A stretch of 10,743 nt of DNA from Methylovirgula sp. GTDB lineage: Bacteria > Pseudomonadota > Alphaproteobacteria > Rhizobiales > Beijerinckiaceae. Each line of letters starts with the position of its first letter. Position 1 is the first letter of the stretch. Under the pieces are notes generated by a model. That model made no database searches. It saw nothing but the letters and a program-made list of their open reading frames with translations, and was not told the DNA's origin. The position numbers were made by a program, and so were the translations under genes. Positions 1-7,368 of this stretch are shown piece by piece. The stretch is from assembly GCA_030038595.1 (NCBI GenBank), contig JASHSW010000034.1, positions 1-10,743 of the forward strand. The letters are read 5' to 3'.

Positions 1-792
1 GTACGCGACGTCGAAAATGGCGAGATCGTCGTCATTTCGCGCGAGGGTGTGCAAAGCGTCAAACCGTTTCCGCCCAGGGCGATGCGGCCTTGCATCTTCG
101 AATATATCTATTTCGCCCGACCGGATTCGGTCGTCCATGGCCGGCCTGTCTACGCCGCGCGCAAAGCCATGGGGGCGGAGCTCGCGCGCGAAGCGCCCGC
201 CGAGGCGGATGTCGTTGTGCCGGTGCCGGATTCCGGCGTGCCGGCGGCGCTCGGCTATGCGCAGAGTTGCGGAATTCCTTTCGAACTCGGCATCATCCGC
301 AATCATTATATCGGCCGCACCTTCATCCAGCCCACACAGTCCGTGCGCGAACTCGGCGTGCGGCTGAAGCACAATGCCAACCGCGCCGCCGTCGCCGGCA
401 AGCGGATCGTTCTCGTCGACGATTCGATCGTGCGTGGCACGACCTCGGTGAAGATCGTGCGGATGATGCGCGAGGCCGGTGCCCGCGAAGTGCATTTCCG
501 CATCTCTTCGCCGCCGATTACCCATCCCGACTACTACGGGATCGACACGCCGGAGCGCGACAAGCCCTTGGCGGCGACTCACTCGGTCGAGGAGATGCGC
601 CGCTACATCGGCTGCGATTCGCTCGCCTTCCTGTCGGTCGACGGGCTCTACCGGGCGATGGGCGAGCCGGGCCGCGACGCGACGCGCCCGCAATTTACCG
701 ACCATTGCTTCACCGGCGATTACCCGACCAGTCTGACCGACGTGAGCGGCGAGACGAAGTCGCAGCTCTCGCTGCTCGCCGAGACCGGCTGA
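1..792 (+). CDS. purF: Amidophosphoribosyltransferase, 3' part (5' end outside window)
   Basis: PurF catalyses the first committed step of purine synthesis: PRPP plus glutamine gives 5-phosphoribosylamine. The open frame runs in from the left edge, so the N-terminal Ntn glutaminase domain is missing and about 263 C-terminal residues remain. The type I phosphoribosyltransferase signature IVLVDDSIVRGTT is at nt 406-444, with the family blocks EYIYFARPDS (about nt 100-129), IGCDSLAFLS (nt 607-636) and CFTGDYPTSL (near nt 706-735). Against the Fe-S-containing Bacillus-type enzyme, the Cys before EYIYF is kept, but HPCFYGID is here HPDYYGID and the CxxCFTG pair is TDHCFTG, so two of the four cluster ligands are absent. 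This comparison is from memory of the family. The enzyme probably carries no [4Fe-4S] cluster. The next gene starts 33 nt downstream on the same strand, suggesting cotranscription. Confidence 0.96.
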   Translation, partial: VRDVENGEIVVISREGVQSVKPFPPRAMRPCIFEYIYFARPDSVVHGRPVYAARKAMGAELAREAPAEADVVVPVPDSGVPAALGYAQSCGIPFELGIIRNHYIGRTFIQPTQSVRELGVRLKHNANRAAVAGKRIVLVDDSIVRGTTSVKIVRMMREAGAREVHFRISSPPITHPDYYGIDTPERDKPLAATHSVEEMRRYIGCDSLAFLSVDGLYRAMGEPGRDATRPQFTDHCFTGDYPTSLTDVSGETKSQLSLLAETG

Positions 793-825
793 ACGGCCGC
801 GCGGCCCGATCCGAATCCCCGCACA

Positions 826-1587
826 ATGTCCCTCTCCGGCCGTATCGCACTCGTGACGGGCGCTTCGCGCGGCATCGGCCGGGCGATCGCGCTCGAACTC
901 GCTCGTGCCGGCGCGCATGTCATCGCGCTTGCCCGCACGCAAGGCGGCCTCGAAGAGCTCGACGATGCGATCCGCGCCGAGAAGAGCGAAGCGACGCTGG
1001 TTCCCTGCGACCTCAAGGACTTCGCCGGCCTCGACCGGCTGGGCGCGGCGATCTACGCGCGCTGGAAGAAGCTCGATATTTTCGTCGGCAACGGCGGAAT
1101 TCTCGGGGCGCTGTCGCCGCTCGCGCATGTCGAGCCCGGCCAGTGGGACGAAGTCATCGCGGTCAATGTGACCGCCAATTGGCGGCTCATCCGGGCGCTC
1201 GATCTACCGCTGCGCCAATCCGATGCCGGCCGTGTTGTGATGATCACCTCGGCCGCCGCGCATTCGGCGCGCCCTTATTGGGGAGCCTACGCGATCTCCA
1301 AAGCGGCGCTCGACGAACTGGCGCGCACCTATGCGGCGGAAACCGAGACGACCTCGCGGATCAAGGTGATGCTGGTCAACCCCGGGCCGATGCGCACCCG
1401 CATGCGCGCCGCGGCAATGCCCGGCGAAGATCCGCAGAGCCTGCCGCCGCCGCAAGAGCTCGCGCCGAAAATTATTATGCTGGCCGGTCCGGCGTGGACG
1501 CAAACCGGCAAGCTTTACGATTTTCCGACCGACGCGATTTTGGACTTTCGCGCCCCCTGGCAGGGACGCGAAGATCTATTGCCGTGA
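826..1587 (+). CDS. SDR family NAD(P)-dependent oxidoreductase (YciK-like)
   Basis: A classical short-chain dehydrogenase of 253 residues, the usual size for the family. It has a Rossmann fold with the cofactor loop TGASRGIG at residues 11-18, Asp62 at the adenine-side position, Asn114 in the helix-4 position, and the catalytic triad Ser142, Tyr155, Lys159 (YAISK at 155-159). The typical NAG motif is NGG at 89-91 (VGNGGILG). The SDR family reduces or oxidises alcohol and carbonyl groups, but the substrate cannot be read from the sequence. It lies 33 nt after purF on the same strand. This purF-SDR order is, to my knowledge, common in Hyphomicrobiales, although no role in purine synthesis is implied. 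The ATG at 826 places the glycine loop at the normal distance from the N-terminus, but it has only a weak ribosome binding site. Its 3' end overlaps the convergent gene by 12 nt. Confidence 0.93.
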   Translation: MSLSGRIALVTGASRGIGRAIALELARAGAHVIALARTQGGLEELDDAIRAEKSEATLVPCDLKDFAGLDRLGAAIYARWKKLDIFVGNGGILGALSPLAHVEPGQWDEVIAVNVTANWRLIRALDLPLRQSDAGRVVMITSAAAHSARPYWGAYAISKAALDELARTYAAETETTSRIKVMLVNPGPMRTRMRAAAMPGEDPQSLPPPQELAPKIIMLAGPAWTQTGKLYDFPTDAILDFRAPWQGREDLLP

Positions 1588-2136
1588 AGCTCTCGCCGCG
1601 TCCGCGGCGCCGAGCGGCGCAGCCGAAGGGCTCGCAGATCGATGCACGTGCGAAGTCTCGCCGGCCCTTTTTGCGATTTTTCTCGTTTCGACATGGAAAT
1701 GCGACTTGATGCCGGCCGCCCGATCGCCGGCGGCGCCCGCCCGCTCGAGTTCGTCTTCCATCTGCTGGAGCTCCGCAGAAGTCTTCAGCTTCGGCCGGGC
1801 GATGTCCTTGCCGCCGGTCGTCTGATAGTGAAGCGTGTCCTCGGGGGGGCGCGTCGCCTTCACGAAAGGCTTGGCTTCGGGAGCGTCGGTCCAAAGCTTG
1901 GTGTTCAGGAACACGTCGAGCGGCGTGCCCCCGCCATAGGGCTGCGGCGGCTTGTCGGACTCCTTCGATTGCACGTAGGTGCAAATGGGGCTGATGCAGT
2001 CCCAATAGTGCTGCTGGCTTTGCGCCGCCTGCGGCACCGGCGATTGGTTTTCTTGGGCGAAGGCCGGCGGCGCGCCGAGACACGCCAAAAGGGCTGCGCC
2101 CCAAAAAAATGCAACGATTTGCCGGGTAAACCACAT
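1576..2136 (-). CDS. Hypothetical exported protein, divergent from phaC
   Basis: A 186-residue protein of no family I recognise. The N-terminus is a clear Sec signal: a short start with Arg5, a hydrophobic core at about residues 7-21, and a predicted cut after AFA (27|28). A Cys at 19 preceded by LLA leaves a lipoprotein reading possible. The mature part is polar and Gln/Pro-rich at first, holds a close Cys pair in WDCISPICTY (about 45-54), has a Tyr/Gly/Pro stretch (QPYGGGTPLDVFLNTKLW), and then a short charged helix around QQMEDELERAG. The last 35 or so residues are Ala/Ser/Arg-rich and look less like a conserved domain. The 3' end overlaps the convergent SDR gene by 12 nt. The start is supported mainly by the signal peptide; the upstream ribosome binding site is weak. 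It is divergent from phaC with a 98-nt gap, so shared regulation is possible but unproven. Confidence 0.75.
   Translation of the reverse strand: MWFTRQIVAFFWGAALLACLGAPPAFAQENQSPVPQAAQSQQHYWDCISPICTYVQSKESDKPPQPYGGGTPLDVFLNTKLWTDAPEAKPFVKATRPPEDTLHYQTTGGKDIARPKLKTSAELQQMEDELERAGAAGDRAAGIKSHFHVETRKIAKRAGETSHVHRSASPSAAPLGAADAARASRQ
1594..1609 (+). terminator. GC-rich hairpin just after the SDR stop codon
   Basis: CGCCGCG-TC-CGCGGCG is a perfect inverted repeat that starts 7 nt after the SDR stop. It can fold as a 6-bp stem with a 4-nt loop. No T-run follows, so it would be at best a partial or Rho-assisted terminator for the purF-SDR transcript. It lies inside the 3' end of the convergent gene, so it could be incidental to a GC-rich coding sequence. 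Confidence 0.35.
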
Positions 2137-2219
2137 CTGGAATTTCTCGGTCCGTCGGACGGCTGTGCGAAGTAATGCGATTCCTAGCCTTGGAATAAAG
2201 CTCTATCATGGCGCCCGGG

Positions 2220-2226
2220 AAGGTGG
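2220..2226 (+). promoter_or_regulatory. Ribosome binding site that sets the phaC start
   Basis: AAGGTGG lies 8 nt before the ATG at 2235. The earlier in-frame ATG at 2208 has no Shine-Dalgarno-like sequence at the right distance, and this site lies inside that longer reading. It therefore favours 2235 as the start. Confidence 0.65.
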
Positions 2227-2234
2227 ACGATTGC

Positions 2235-4118
2235 ATGGCAAAGAAGAGAAAGAAGCGTGACGATCGGCTGGCAAAGCGCGGCGATCGGCCTGCGCTCGAC
2301 GCGCCTGCATCCCAGCCGGGGCGCCGGGAAGCGGCGATTGCGGCCGATTCCACGACACCGGATTTCGACCGGATTTCGCAAAATATCGCGTTGCTCGTTG
2401 CCGAGAGTGGCAAGGCGCTCGCCGCTTTCGTCGAGTCTCCCGAGCCGGGCGCGACGAGCCGCTTCGCCGACACCGTGCTCGACGCGGCGAAAAGCTTCGG
2501 GCGCGTGGCGGAATATTGGCTTGCCGATCCGCAGCGCACGGTCGAAGCGCAAACCGCGCTGTCGACGAATTTCCTGAGCCTTTGGGCGCATACGTTGCGG
2601 CGGCTTTCGGGCGAATCCGACAAACCGGTCGTGCCGTACGATCCCGCCGATCGGCGCTTCGCCGCACCGCAATGGCGAGAAAGTCCGATCTTCGATTTTC
2701 TGCGTCAGGCGCATGCGATTTCGGCGAGCTGGGCGGAGACCCTCGTCCAACGCTCCGACACGATCGATCCGCACACCAAACAGAAGGCGCAATTCTATCT
2801 GCGGCAGCTCGCCAGCGCGCTCTCGCCCTCGAACTTCATCGGCACGAACCCCGAACTGCTCAGCGAGACGCTGCGTTCGAACGGCGAAAATCTCGTGCGC
2901 GGCCTCGGGCTGCTCACCGAGGACATCAAAGCCGGCGGCGGAAGCTTGCGCATCCGGCAGAGCGACTCCTCGAAGTTCGAACTCGGCGTCAACATGGCGA
3001 CGACGCCCGGCAAGGTGATCTTCCGCAACGAGTTGATGGAGCTCATTCAATATGCGCCGGCGACCGAACAGGTTTTCAGGCGCCCGCTGCTCATCATCCC
3101 GCCGTGGATCAACAAATATTATATCCTCGATCTCAACGCCGAGAAAAGTTTTGTCCGATTCGCGGTCGAACAAGGCCTGACCGTCTTTTTGATCTCGTGG
3201 GTCAATCCGGATGCGCGGCATCGCGACAAGGATTTCGAGGCCTATCTCGAAGAGGCCGTGTTCGCGGCCTTGAACGTGATCAAAAAAACGACCGGGGAAT
3301 CGAGCGTCCACGCGCTCGGCTATTGCGTCGGAGGAACTTTGCTGGCCATCGCTCTCGCCTTGATGGCGCGCCGCCGGGACCGGCGTATCGCCAGCGCGAC
3401 GCTCTTCACGGCGCAAACCGATTTTACCGACGCCGGCGATTTGAAAGTCTTCGTCGACGCGGAACAGATCCGCCAAGTCGAAGAGAGCATGGCCGAGAAG
3501 GGCTATCTCGACGGTGCAAAGATGGCGGCGGTGTTCAACATGCTGCGTCCGAACGACCTCATATGGTCCTTTGTCGTGAACAACTATATGCGCGGCCAGC
3601 CGCCGTTGCCCTTCGATCTCCTGACCTGGAATTCCGATTCGACGCGGATGACTGCCGCCAATCATTCCTTTTATCTGCGCAATTGCTATCTCGAGAACGC
3701 GCTAGCCAAAGGCGAGATGGTGATCGACGGCGAGAGGCTCGATCTCTCCGAGGTGACGGTGCCGATCTATAGTCTCGCCACCCGCGAGGACCATATCGCG
3801 CCGGCAAAATCGGTGTTCGCGGGGATGCAACTCTTCGGCGGCGATGTCCGCTTCGTGCTCGCCGGATCGGGGCATATCGCCGGAGTCGTCAATCCCCCCA
3901 AAAAGGCGAAGTACCAATATTGGACGGGCCGGCGTCCGGGCGGCACGTTCGAGGGCTGGTTGCAAGGGGCGGTCGAACATCCAGGCAGCTGGTGGCCGGA
4001 CTGGGCGAACTGGATCGGCAAGCTCGCCCCGGAAAAGGTGCCGGCGCGCGCCCCCGGCGGGCGCAAATCTACGCCGCTTTGCGACGCACCCGGCGAATAC
4101 GTGCGCGTAAAGAGCTGA
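2235..4118 (+). CDS. phaC: Class I poly(3-hydroxyalkanoate) synthase
   Basis: PhaC polymerises (R)-3-hydroxyacyl-CoA into polyhydroxyalkanoate at the surface of storage granules. The protein has 627 residues from the ATG at 2235, or 636 from the ATG at 2208. A PhaC N-terminal domain is followed by an alpha/beta-hydrolase core. The lipase-like box GYCVGG gives the nucleophile Cys364. Asp519 (REDHIAP) and His547 (GSGHIAGVVNPP) complete the triad. The Cys-Asp and Asp-His spacings (155 and 28) are close to those of the Ralstonia enzyme (161 and 28). WINKYYILDL and LISWVNPD are strong class I blocks. No phaE or phaR partner is nearby, as expected for class I. The N-terminus is unusually basic (KKRKKRDDRLAKRGDR at about residues 3-18), ahead of a low-complexity linker. 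No phasin, phaA or phaB gene is in the window. The start at 2235 is preferred because of its Shine-Dalgarno sequence. Confidence 0.96.
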   Translation: MAKKRKKRDDRLAKRGDRPALDAPASQPGRREAAIAADSTTPDFDRISQNIALLVAESGKALAAFVESPEPGATSRFADTVLDAAKSFGRVAEYWLADPQRTVEAQTALSTNFLSLWAHTLRRLSGESDKPVVPYDPADRRFAAPQWRESPIFDFLRQAHAISASWAETLVQRSDTIDPHTKQKAQFYLRQLASALSPSNFIGTNPELLSETLRSNGENLVRGLGLLTEDIKAGGGSLRIRQSDSSKFELGVNMATTPGKVIFRNELMELIQYAPATEQVFRRPLLIIPPWINKYYILDLNAEKSFVRFAVEQGLTVFLISWVNPDARHRDKDFEAYLEEAVFAALNVIKKTTGESSVHALGYCVGGTLLAIALALMARRRDRRIASATLFTAQTDFTDAGDLKVFVDAEQIRQVEESMAEKGYLDGAKMAAVFNMLRPNDLIWSFVVNNYMRGQPPLPFDLLTWNSDSTRMTAANHSFYLRNCYLENALAKGEMVIDGERLDLSEVTVPIYSLATREDHIAPAKSVFAGMQLFGGDVRFVLAGSGHIAGVVNPPKKAKYQYWTGRRPGGTFEGWLQGAVEHPGSWWPDWANWIGKLAPEKVPARAPGGRKSTPLCDAPGEYVRVKS

Positions 4119-4263
4119 AACTTAACGAAACGTCCTAACCATCCTTTTGATTTTCTTTTGCTTTCGCGCGGCGGCCGGGCGTAAAGAGCGAGCCTTCGCC
4201 TCGACGGCCTCAACGCAACGGGCTAAAGAATCGCAGGTCGGCGGCAAAGGTCAGGGAAAACGC

Positions 4264-5118
4264 ATGAAACTCGTCCGCTATGGGGCGAAAGGCAAAGAAA
4301 AGCCCGGCCTCATCGATGCCGAAGGCAAGATTCGCGACGTAAGCGGCCTCGTCCCCGACTTTGCCGGCGAATATCTCGGCGCAAAATACCTCGCGAGATT
4401 GCGCCGCGCCAAGCCGGCCAACCTGCCGCTCGTGCGCGGCACGCCCCGGCTCGGGCCGCCGGTCGGCAAGCCCACCAATTTCATTGGCATCGGCCTCAAC
4501 TACAGCGATCACGCCCGGGAGACCGGCGCGCCTATTCCGAAAGAGCCGATCCTGTTCAGCAAAGCGCCGAACTGCGCGAGCGGCCCGAACGATCCAATCA
4601 TCGCCCCAAAGAACAGCGAGAAACTCGACTTCGAAGTCGAGCTCGGCGTCGTCATCGGCGAGCGGGCGAGCTACGTGGCGGAAGAAGCCGCACTCGACCA
4701 CATCGCCGGCTTTTGCCTTGCCAACGACGTTTCCGAACGCGCCTTCCAATTGGAACACGCCGGCCAATGGATGAAGGGCAAGAGCGCCCCCACCTTCGGC
4801 CCGCTCGGCCCCTGGCTCGTCACCGCCGATGAAATTCCCGACGTGCAGGGACTGAATCTCTGGCTCAACGTCAACGGCGAGCGAATGCAGACCGGCAACA
4901 CCAAGACGATGGTCTTCAACGTGAAGCACCTCGTCTCCTATATCTCCCGCTTCATCGAACTCGAACCGGGCGACGTGATCGTCACCGGCACGCCGCCCGG
5001 CGTCGGCATGGCGCGCAAACCGCCGCGCTATCTGAAGCCCGGCTATGTACTCACCCTCGGCGGCGACTTTCTCGGCGAACAGCGCCAGGAGATCGTCGCC
5101 TGGAAACCCGGGCTCTAA
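4264..5118 (+). CDS. Fumarylacetoacetate hydrolase (FAH) family protein
   Basis: A 284-residue enzyme with a variable N-terminal region (1-70) and a FAH C-terminal domain (about 72-282). The domain begins FIGIGLNYSDHA with His83. The divalent-metal ligands are visible as Glu124 and Glu126 (DFEVELG) and Asp155 (ANDVSER). The late family motifs GDVIVTGTPPGVG and LTLGGDF are also present. Relatives include 2-hydroxyhepta-2,4-diene-1,7-dioate isomerase, ureidoglycolate lyase and acylpyruvases. The sequence alone does not separate these, so no substrate is assigned. The ATG at 4264 is chosen because AGGGA lies 6 nt upstream at 4253-4257; the frame stays open further upstream to 4147, but that extension has no family resemblance. 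It follows phaC on the same strand after 145 nt and converges on argC. I see no functional link to phaC. Confidence 0.93.
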   Translation: MKLVRYGAKGKEKPGLIDAEGKIRDVSGLVPDFAGEYLGAKYLARLRRAKPANLPLVRGTPRLGPPVGKPTNFIGIGLNYSDHARETGAPIPKEPILFSKAPNCASGPNDPIIAPKNSEKLDFEVELGVVIGERASYVAEEAALDHIAGFCLANDVSERAFQLEHAGQWMKGKSAPTFGPLGPWLVTADEIPDVQGLNLWLNVNGERMQTGNTKTMVFNVKHLVSYISRFIELEPGDVIVTGTPPGVGMARKPPRYLKPGYVLTLGGDFLGEQRQEIVAWKPGL

Positions 5119-5235
5119 GCCCGCTTGCCAGCCGGCTCATCGTGGTTCGTCCGCGCGTCTTGCCGGGCGCGTCCTTGCAATCGTCTGTACCGCGTTGCGG
5201 CGCGCGGGTCTGCCAAAGGTGTCGCGACAAGCCGC

Positions 5236-6162
5236 TCACGGCGCCACGTCGAGGCCGAGCATCAGCCCGAGGTTTTGGACGGCCGCCCCCGAGGCACCCT
5301 TGCCGAGGTTGTCGAACTTGGCGACGAGCAGAGCCTGGCGATGCGCTTCGTTGCCGTAGACGTGCAGTTCAAGCGCGTTGCTGCCATTGAGCGACTGCGC
5401 CTCGAGCCGATCCTGCGAGTCGGCGGCCAAGACGCGGATGAACTCGCTTTCTACGTAGCGCGCCGCGAGCGCCGCGGCAAAATCGGCTGCCTTCGGCCCG
5501 CCCGGCAGAGCATCGAGGAACAGGGGGATCGAGACCAGCATGCCTTGCGCGAAATTGCCGACGCTCGGAACGAAGATCGGCCGGCGCGCGAGCCGTGCAT
5601 GCGCGACGATCTCCGGGACGTGCTTATGTTCCAGGCCGAGCGCGTAGAGCTCGAAATCGGGCGCGATGCCGGATTCGTAATCGACAATCATCGTCTTGCC
5701 GCCGCCGCTATAGCCGGAGACTGCGTTGATGGTGAGCGGATGATCGGCGGGCACGAGACCCGCGTCGACGAGCGGCCGCAAGAGCGCAATCGCGCCCGTC
5801 GCATAGCAGCCGGGATTGGAAACCCTTGCCGCGGATCTGATCTTCTCCGTTTGGCCGTCGGCAAGCTCCGGAAAACCGTAGACCCAGCCCGGCGCGACGC
5901 GATGCGCGCTCGATGCATCGAGCAGGCGCGGCGCCGATTGCCCGAGCTCGGCGACGAGCGCGGCGCTTTCCTTCGCGGCCGCATCGGGAAGACAAAGGAT
6001 GGCGAGATCGACCTCGCGCAACAGCGCGGCCTTCGCCGCCGGATCCTTGCGCTTCTCCTCCGGCAGCCGGACGAGCTCGATCGCCGGGATCGCGGCGAGC
6101 CGCTCTGCAATGCCGAGCCCCGTCGTGCCGGATTGGCCGTCGATGAAAATTCGTGCGCTCAT
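5236..6162 (-). CDS. argC: N-acetyl-gamma-glutamyl-phosphate reductase (type 2)
   Basis: ArgC reduces N-acetyl-glutamyl-5-phosphate to the semialdehyde with NADPH, the third step of arginine synthesis, in the cytoplasm. The protein has 308 residues, the short type-2 form typical of Hyphomicrobiales. Visible motifs are the dinucleotide-binding start FIDGQSGTTG (6-15), the LDASSAHR block (81-88) and the active-site Cys119 in SNPGCYATG. A further conserved stretch is AVSGYSGGGKTMI. It lies 147 nt after rpsI on the same strand, with a strong intrinsic terminator in between, so it probably relies on its own promoter or on limited read-through. It converges on the FAH-family gene across 117 nt in which I see no clear terminator. 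Confidence 0.96.
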   Translation of the reverse strand: MSARIFIDGQSGTTGLGIAERLAAIPAIELVRLPEEKRKDPAAKAALLREVDLAILCLPDAAAKESAALVAELGQSAPRLLDASSAHRVAPGWVYGFPELADGQTEKIRSAARVSNPGCYATGAIALLRPLVDAGLVPADHPLTINAVSGYSGGGKTMIVDYESGIAPDFELYALGLEHKHVPEIVAHARLARRPIFVPSVGNFAQGMLVSIPLFLDALPGGPKAADFAAALAARYVESEFIRVLAADSQDRLEAQSLNGSNALELHVYGNEAHRQALLVAKFDNLGKGASGAAVQNLGLMLGLDVAP

Positions 6163-6225
6163 GGCCTACCCATATAGGGGCTCTCCGCCGCGATGAGCGA
6201 AAATCCGGGCGAACAGACCCTAGAC

Positions 6226-6268
6226 AAAAAACTTGATTTCCGGATCCGGCGCTTCCCCCGGATCAAGT
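6226..6268 (-). terminator. Intrinsic terminator of the rplM-rpsI unit
   Basis: On the minus strand, 42 nt after the rpsI stop, ACTTGAT pairs with ATCAAGT (outer 7 bp), continued inward by CCGG/CCGG with a 2-nt bulge. The closing arm runs directly into six T residues (plus-strand A-run 6226-6231). An alternative inner stem GATCCGG/CCGGATC (6243-6249 with 6258-6264) uses the same arms. Stem plus T-run is the standard Rho-independent form, and it separates the ribosomal protein genes from argC. Confidence 0.85.
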
Positions 6269-6309
6269 CCGTGGATCGGTCCCGCCGGGAACCCACTTTG
6301 CCCGAAGGA

Positions 6310-6783
6310 TCAGCGCTTTGAGAACTGGAAGCTGCGTCGGGCTTTCTTCTTGCCGTATTTCTTGCGCTCGACGACGCGCGAGTCGCGGGTCAAAAATCCC
6401 TCGTGCTTGAGGATCGGCCGCAACTCCGGCTCATAATGGCTGAGCGCCTTGGAAAGCCCGTGCCGCACGGCGCCGGCCTGTCCCGAAAGGCCGCCGCCGG
6501 CGACGCTGACCGTCACGTCATACTGGTCGACCCTTTTCACGATCCCGAGCGGCTGCTGCAGAATCATCCGCAGGACCGGCCGCGCAAAATAGACCTCGAA
6601 TGGCCGCCCGTTCACGATCACTTTGCCGGTGCCGGGCTTGATCCAGACGCGCGCCACCGCATCCTTGCGCTTGCCGGTCGCATAAGCACGCCCCTGTTTG
6701 TCGAGCTTCTGGACGTAAACCGGCCGCGCCGGTTGCGGAGCCGCTCCCTGCAGCTCTTCGAACGAGGAAAACGTATCGGACAT
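6310..6783 (-). CDS. rpsI: 30S ribosomal protein S9
   Basis: S9 belongs to the small-subunit head, and its C-terminal tail reaches the P-site tRNA. The protein has 157 residues. The conserved S9 fold starts near residue 32 ([15 protein letters not shown]), with the signature [15 protein letters not shown] at 96-110. It ends in the invariant basic tail [12 protein letters not shown] (146-157). The first 30 or so residues are an extra, less conserved leader common in alphaproteobacterial S9. Its ATG overlaps the rplM stop as TAATG, with GAGG five bases before it, so the two genes are translationally coupled. The pair ends at a strong terminator 42 nt downstream. Confidence 0.98.
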   Translation of the reverse strand: MSDTFSSFEELQGAAPQPARPVYVQKLDKQGRAYATGKRKDAVARVWIKPGTGKVIVNGRPFEVYFARPVLRMILQQPLGIVKRVDQYDVTVSVAGGGLSGQAGAVRHGLSKALSHYEPELRPILKHEGFLTRDSRVVERKKYGKKKARRSFQFSKR

Positions 6784-7250
6784 TACGGCCTCGCGTTCTT
6801 GCGGTTGAGGCTTGCCACGTCGAGCGGCATCGGGTTCTGCGCGGCGTGCGGATGCTCCGCGCCTTTGTAGACGCGCAGATTGCCGAGCTGTTTGCGGCCC
6901 AACGGCCCGCGCGGCAACATGCGTTCCACCGCCTTCTCGATGATCCGCTCCGGAAATCTGCCCTCCAGGGTGACCCGCGGGGTGCGCTCTTTGATGCCGC
7001 CCTGGAAGCCAGAATAGTGATAATAGACTTTGTCGTCGCGCTTGCGGCCGGTGAATACCACTTTCTCGGCGTTGATGACGACGATGTTGTCGCCGTCATC
7101 GACATGCGGCGTGAACGACGGTTTGTGCTTGCCGCGCAGCCTGAGCGCGATCAACGAGGCGAGCCGGCCGACGACGAGCCCCGTGGCGTCGATGACGATC
7201 CACTGTTTGTCGATCTCGGCCGTCTTGGTCGAATGGGTCTTGCCGAACAT
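6783..7250 (-). CDS. rplM: 50S ribosomal protein L13
   Basis: L13 is an early-assembling large-subunit protein that binds 23S rRNA. The protein has 155 residues. The family start [18 protein letters not shown] is at 15-32. [23 protein letters not shown] follows as the middle block, split here as [10 protein letters not shown] (59-68) and KVYYHYSG (74-81). [18 protein letters not shown] is at 111-128, followed by an [10 protein letters not shown] segment. The stop overlaps the start of rpsI by one base, the usual rplM-rpsI operon arrangement. No strong Shine-Dalgarno sequence is visible before the ATG. A promoter candidate lies about 45-75 nt upstream. Confidence 0.98.
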   Translation of the reverse strand: MFGKTHSTKTAEIDKQWIVIDATGLVVGRLASLIALRLRGKHKPSFTPHVDDGDNIVVINAEKVVFTGRKRDDKVYYHYSGFQGGIKERTPRVTLEGRFPERIIEKAVERMLPRGPLGRKQLGNLRVYKGAEHPHAAQNPMPLDVASLNRKNARP

Positions 7251-7293
7251 GCGAGGCTCGAGAGGAAAGCAGCGCGGGCGCGCCGAGGCGCCG

Positions 7294-7323
7294 CTTCTAG
7301 CGCAAAATCGGCGATTTCGTCAA
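7294..7323 (-). promoter_or_regulatory. Putative sigma-70 promoter of rplM-rpsI
   Basis: On the minus strand, TTGACG (plus 7318-7323) is followed after 18 nt by TAGAAG (plus 7294-7299). This gives a start site near 7287 and a leader of about 37 nt before the rplM ATG. The -35 box is good and the -10 box matches four of six consensus positions. It is a by-eye prediction only. Confidence 0.4.
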
Positions 7324-7335
7324 ACGGACCGCATC

Positions 7336-7364
7336 AAAAAAGCCGAGAAAACAGCAAATTCTCG
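7336..7364 (-). terminator. Weak intrinsic terminator after ctaA
   Basis: On the minus strand, CGAGAA and TTCTCG form a 6-bp stem with a 9-nt loop. It is followed after GC by six T residues (plus-strand A-run 7336-7341). It lies 40 nt past the ctaA stop and upstream of the rplM promoter candidate. The stem is short and the T-run is offset by 2 nt, so termination is likely incomplete. Confidence 0.5.
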
Positions 7365-7368
7365 ATAG

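Noticed and set aside
90..1709. 539-codon frame spanning purF and the SDR gene on the plus strand
   Set aside because: Arg/Ala-rich out-of-frame reading of two well-identified genes.
1642..2175. Plus-strand frame opposite the exported protein
   Set aside because: No start signal or recognisable domain. The opposite strand has a signal peptide and coding-like third positions.
2208..2234. phaC start at the earlier ATG (2208)
   Set aside because: No ribosome binding site at the right distance, whereas 2235 has AAGGTGG 8 nt upstream. The longer form is not excluded.
1475..2623. 382-codon minus-strand frame overlapping the exported protein and phaC
   Set aside because: It covers phaC and the SDR in antisense and competes with the frame that has a clean signal peptide at 2136.
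2184..3665. Long open frame on the minus strand opposite phaC
   Set aside because: It lies antisense to a PHA synthase with a full catalytic triad. Long antisense frames are common in GC-rich coding DNA, and the translation is Arg/Glu-rich without any family motif.
4147..4263. N-terminal extension of the FAH-family gene
   Set aside because: The extension has no family similarity and begins at a TTG without a ribosome binding site, while the ATG at 4264 has AGGGA six bases upstream.
5125..6177. 350-codon plus-strand frame opposite argC
   Set aside because: Antisense shadow of a clear type-2 ArgC. The composition is Arg/Glu-rich and motif-free.
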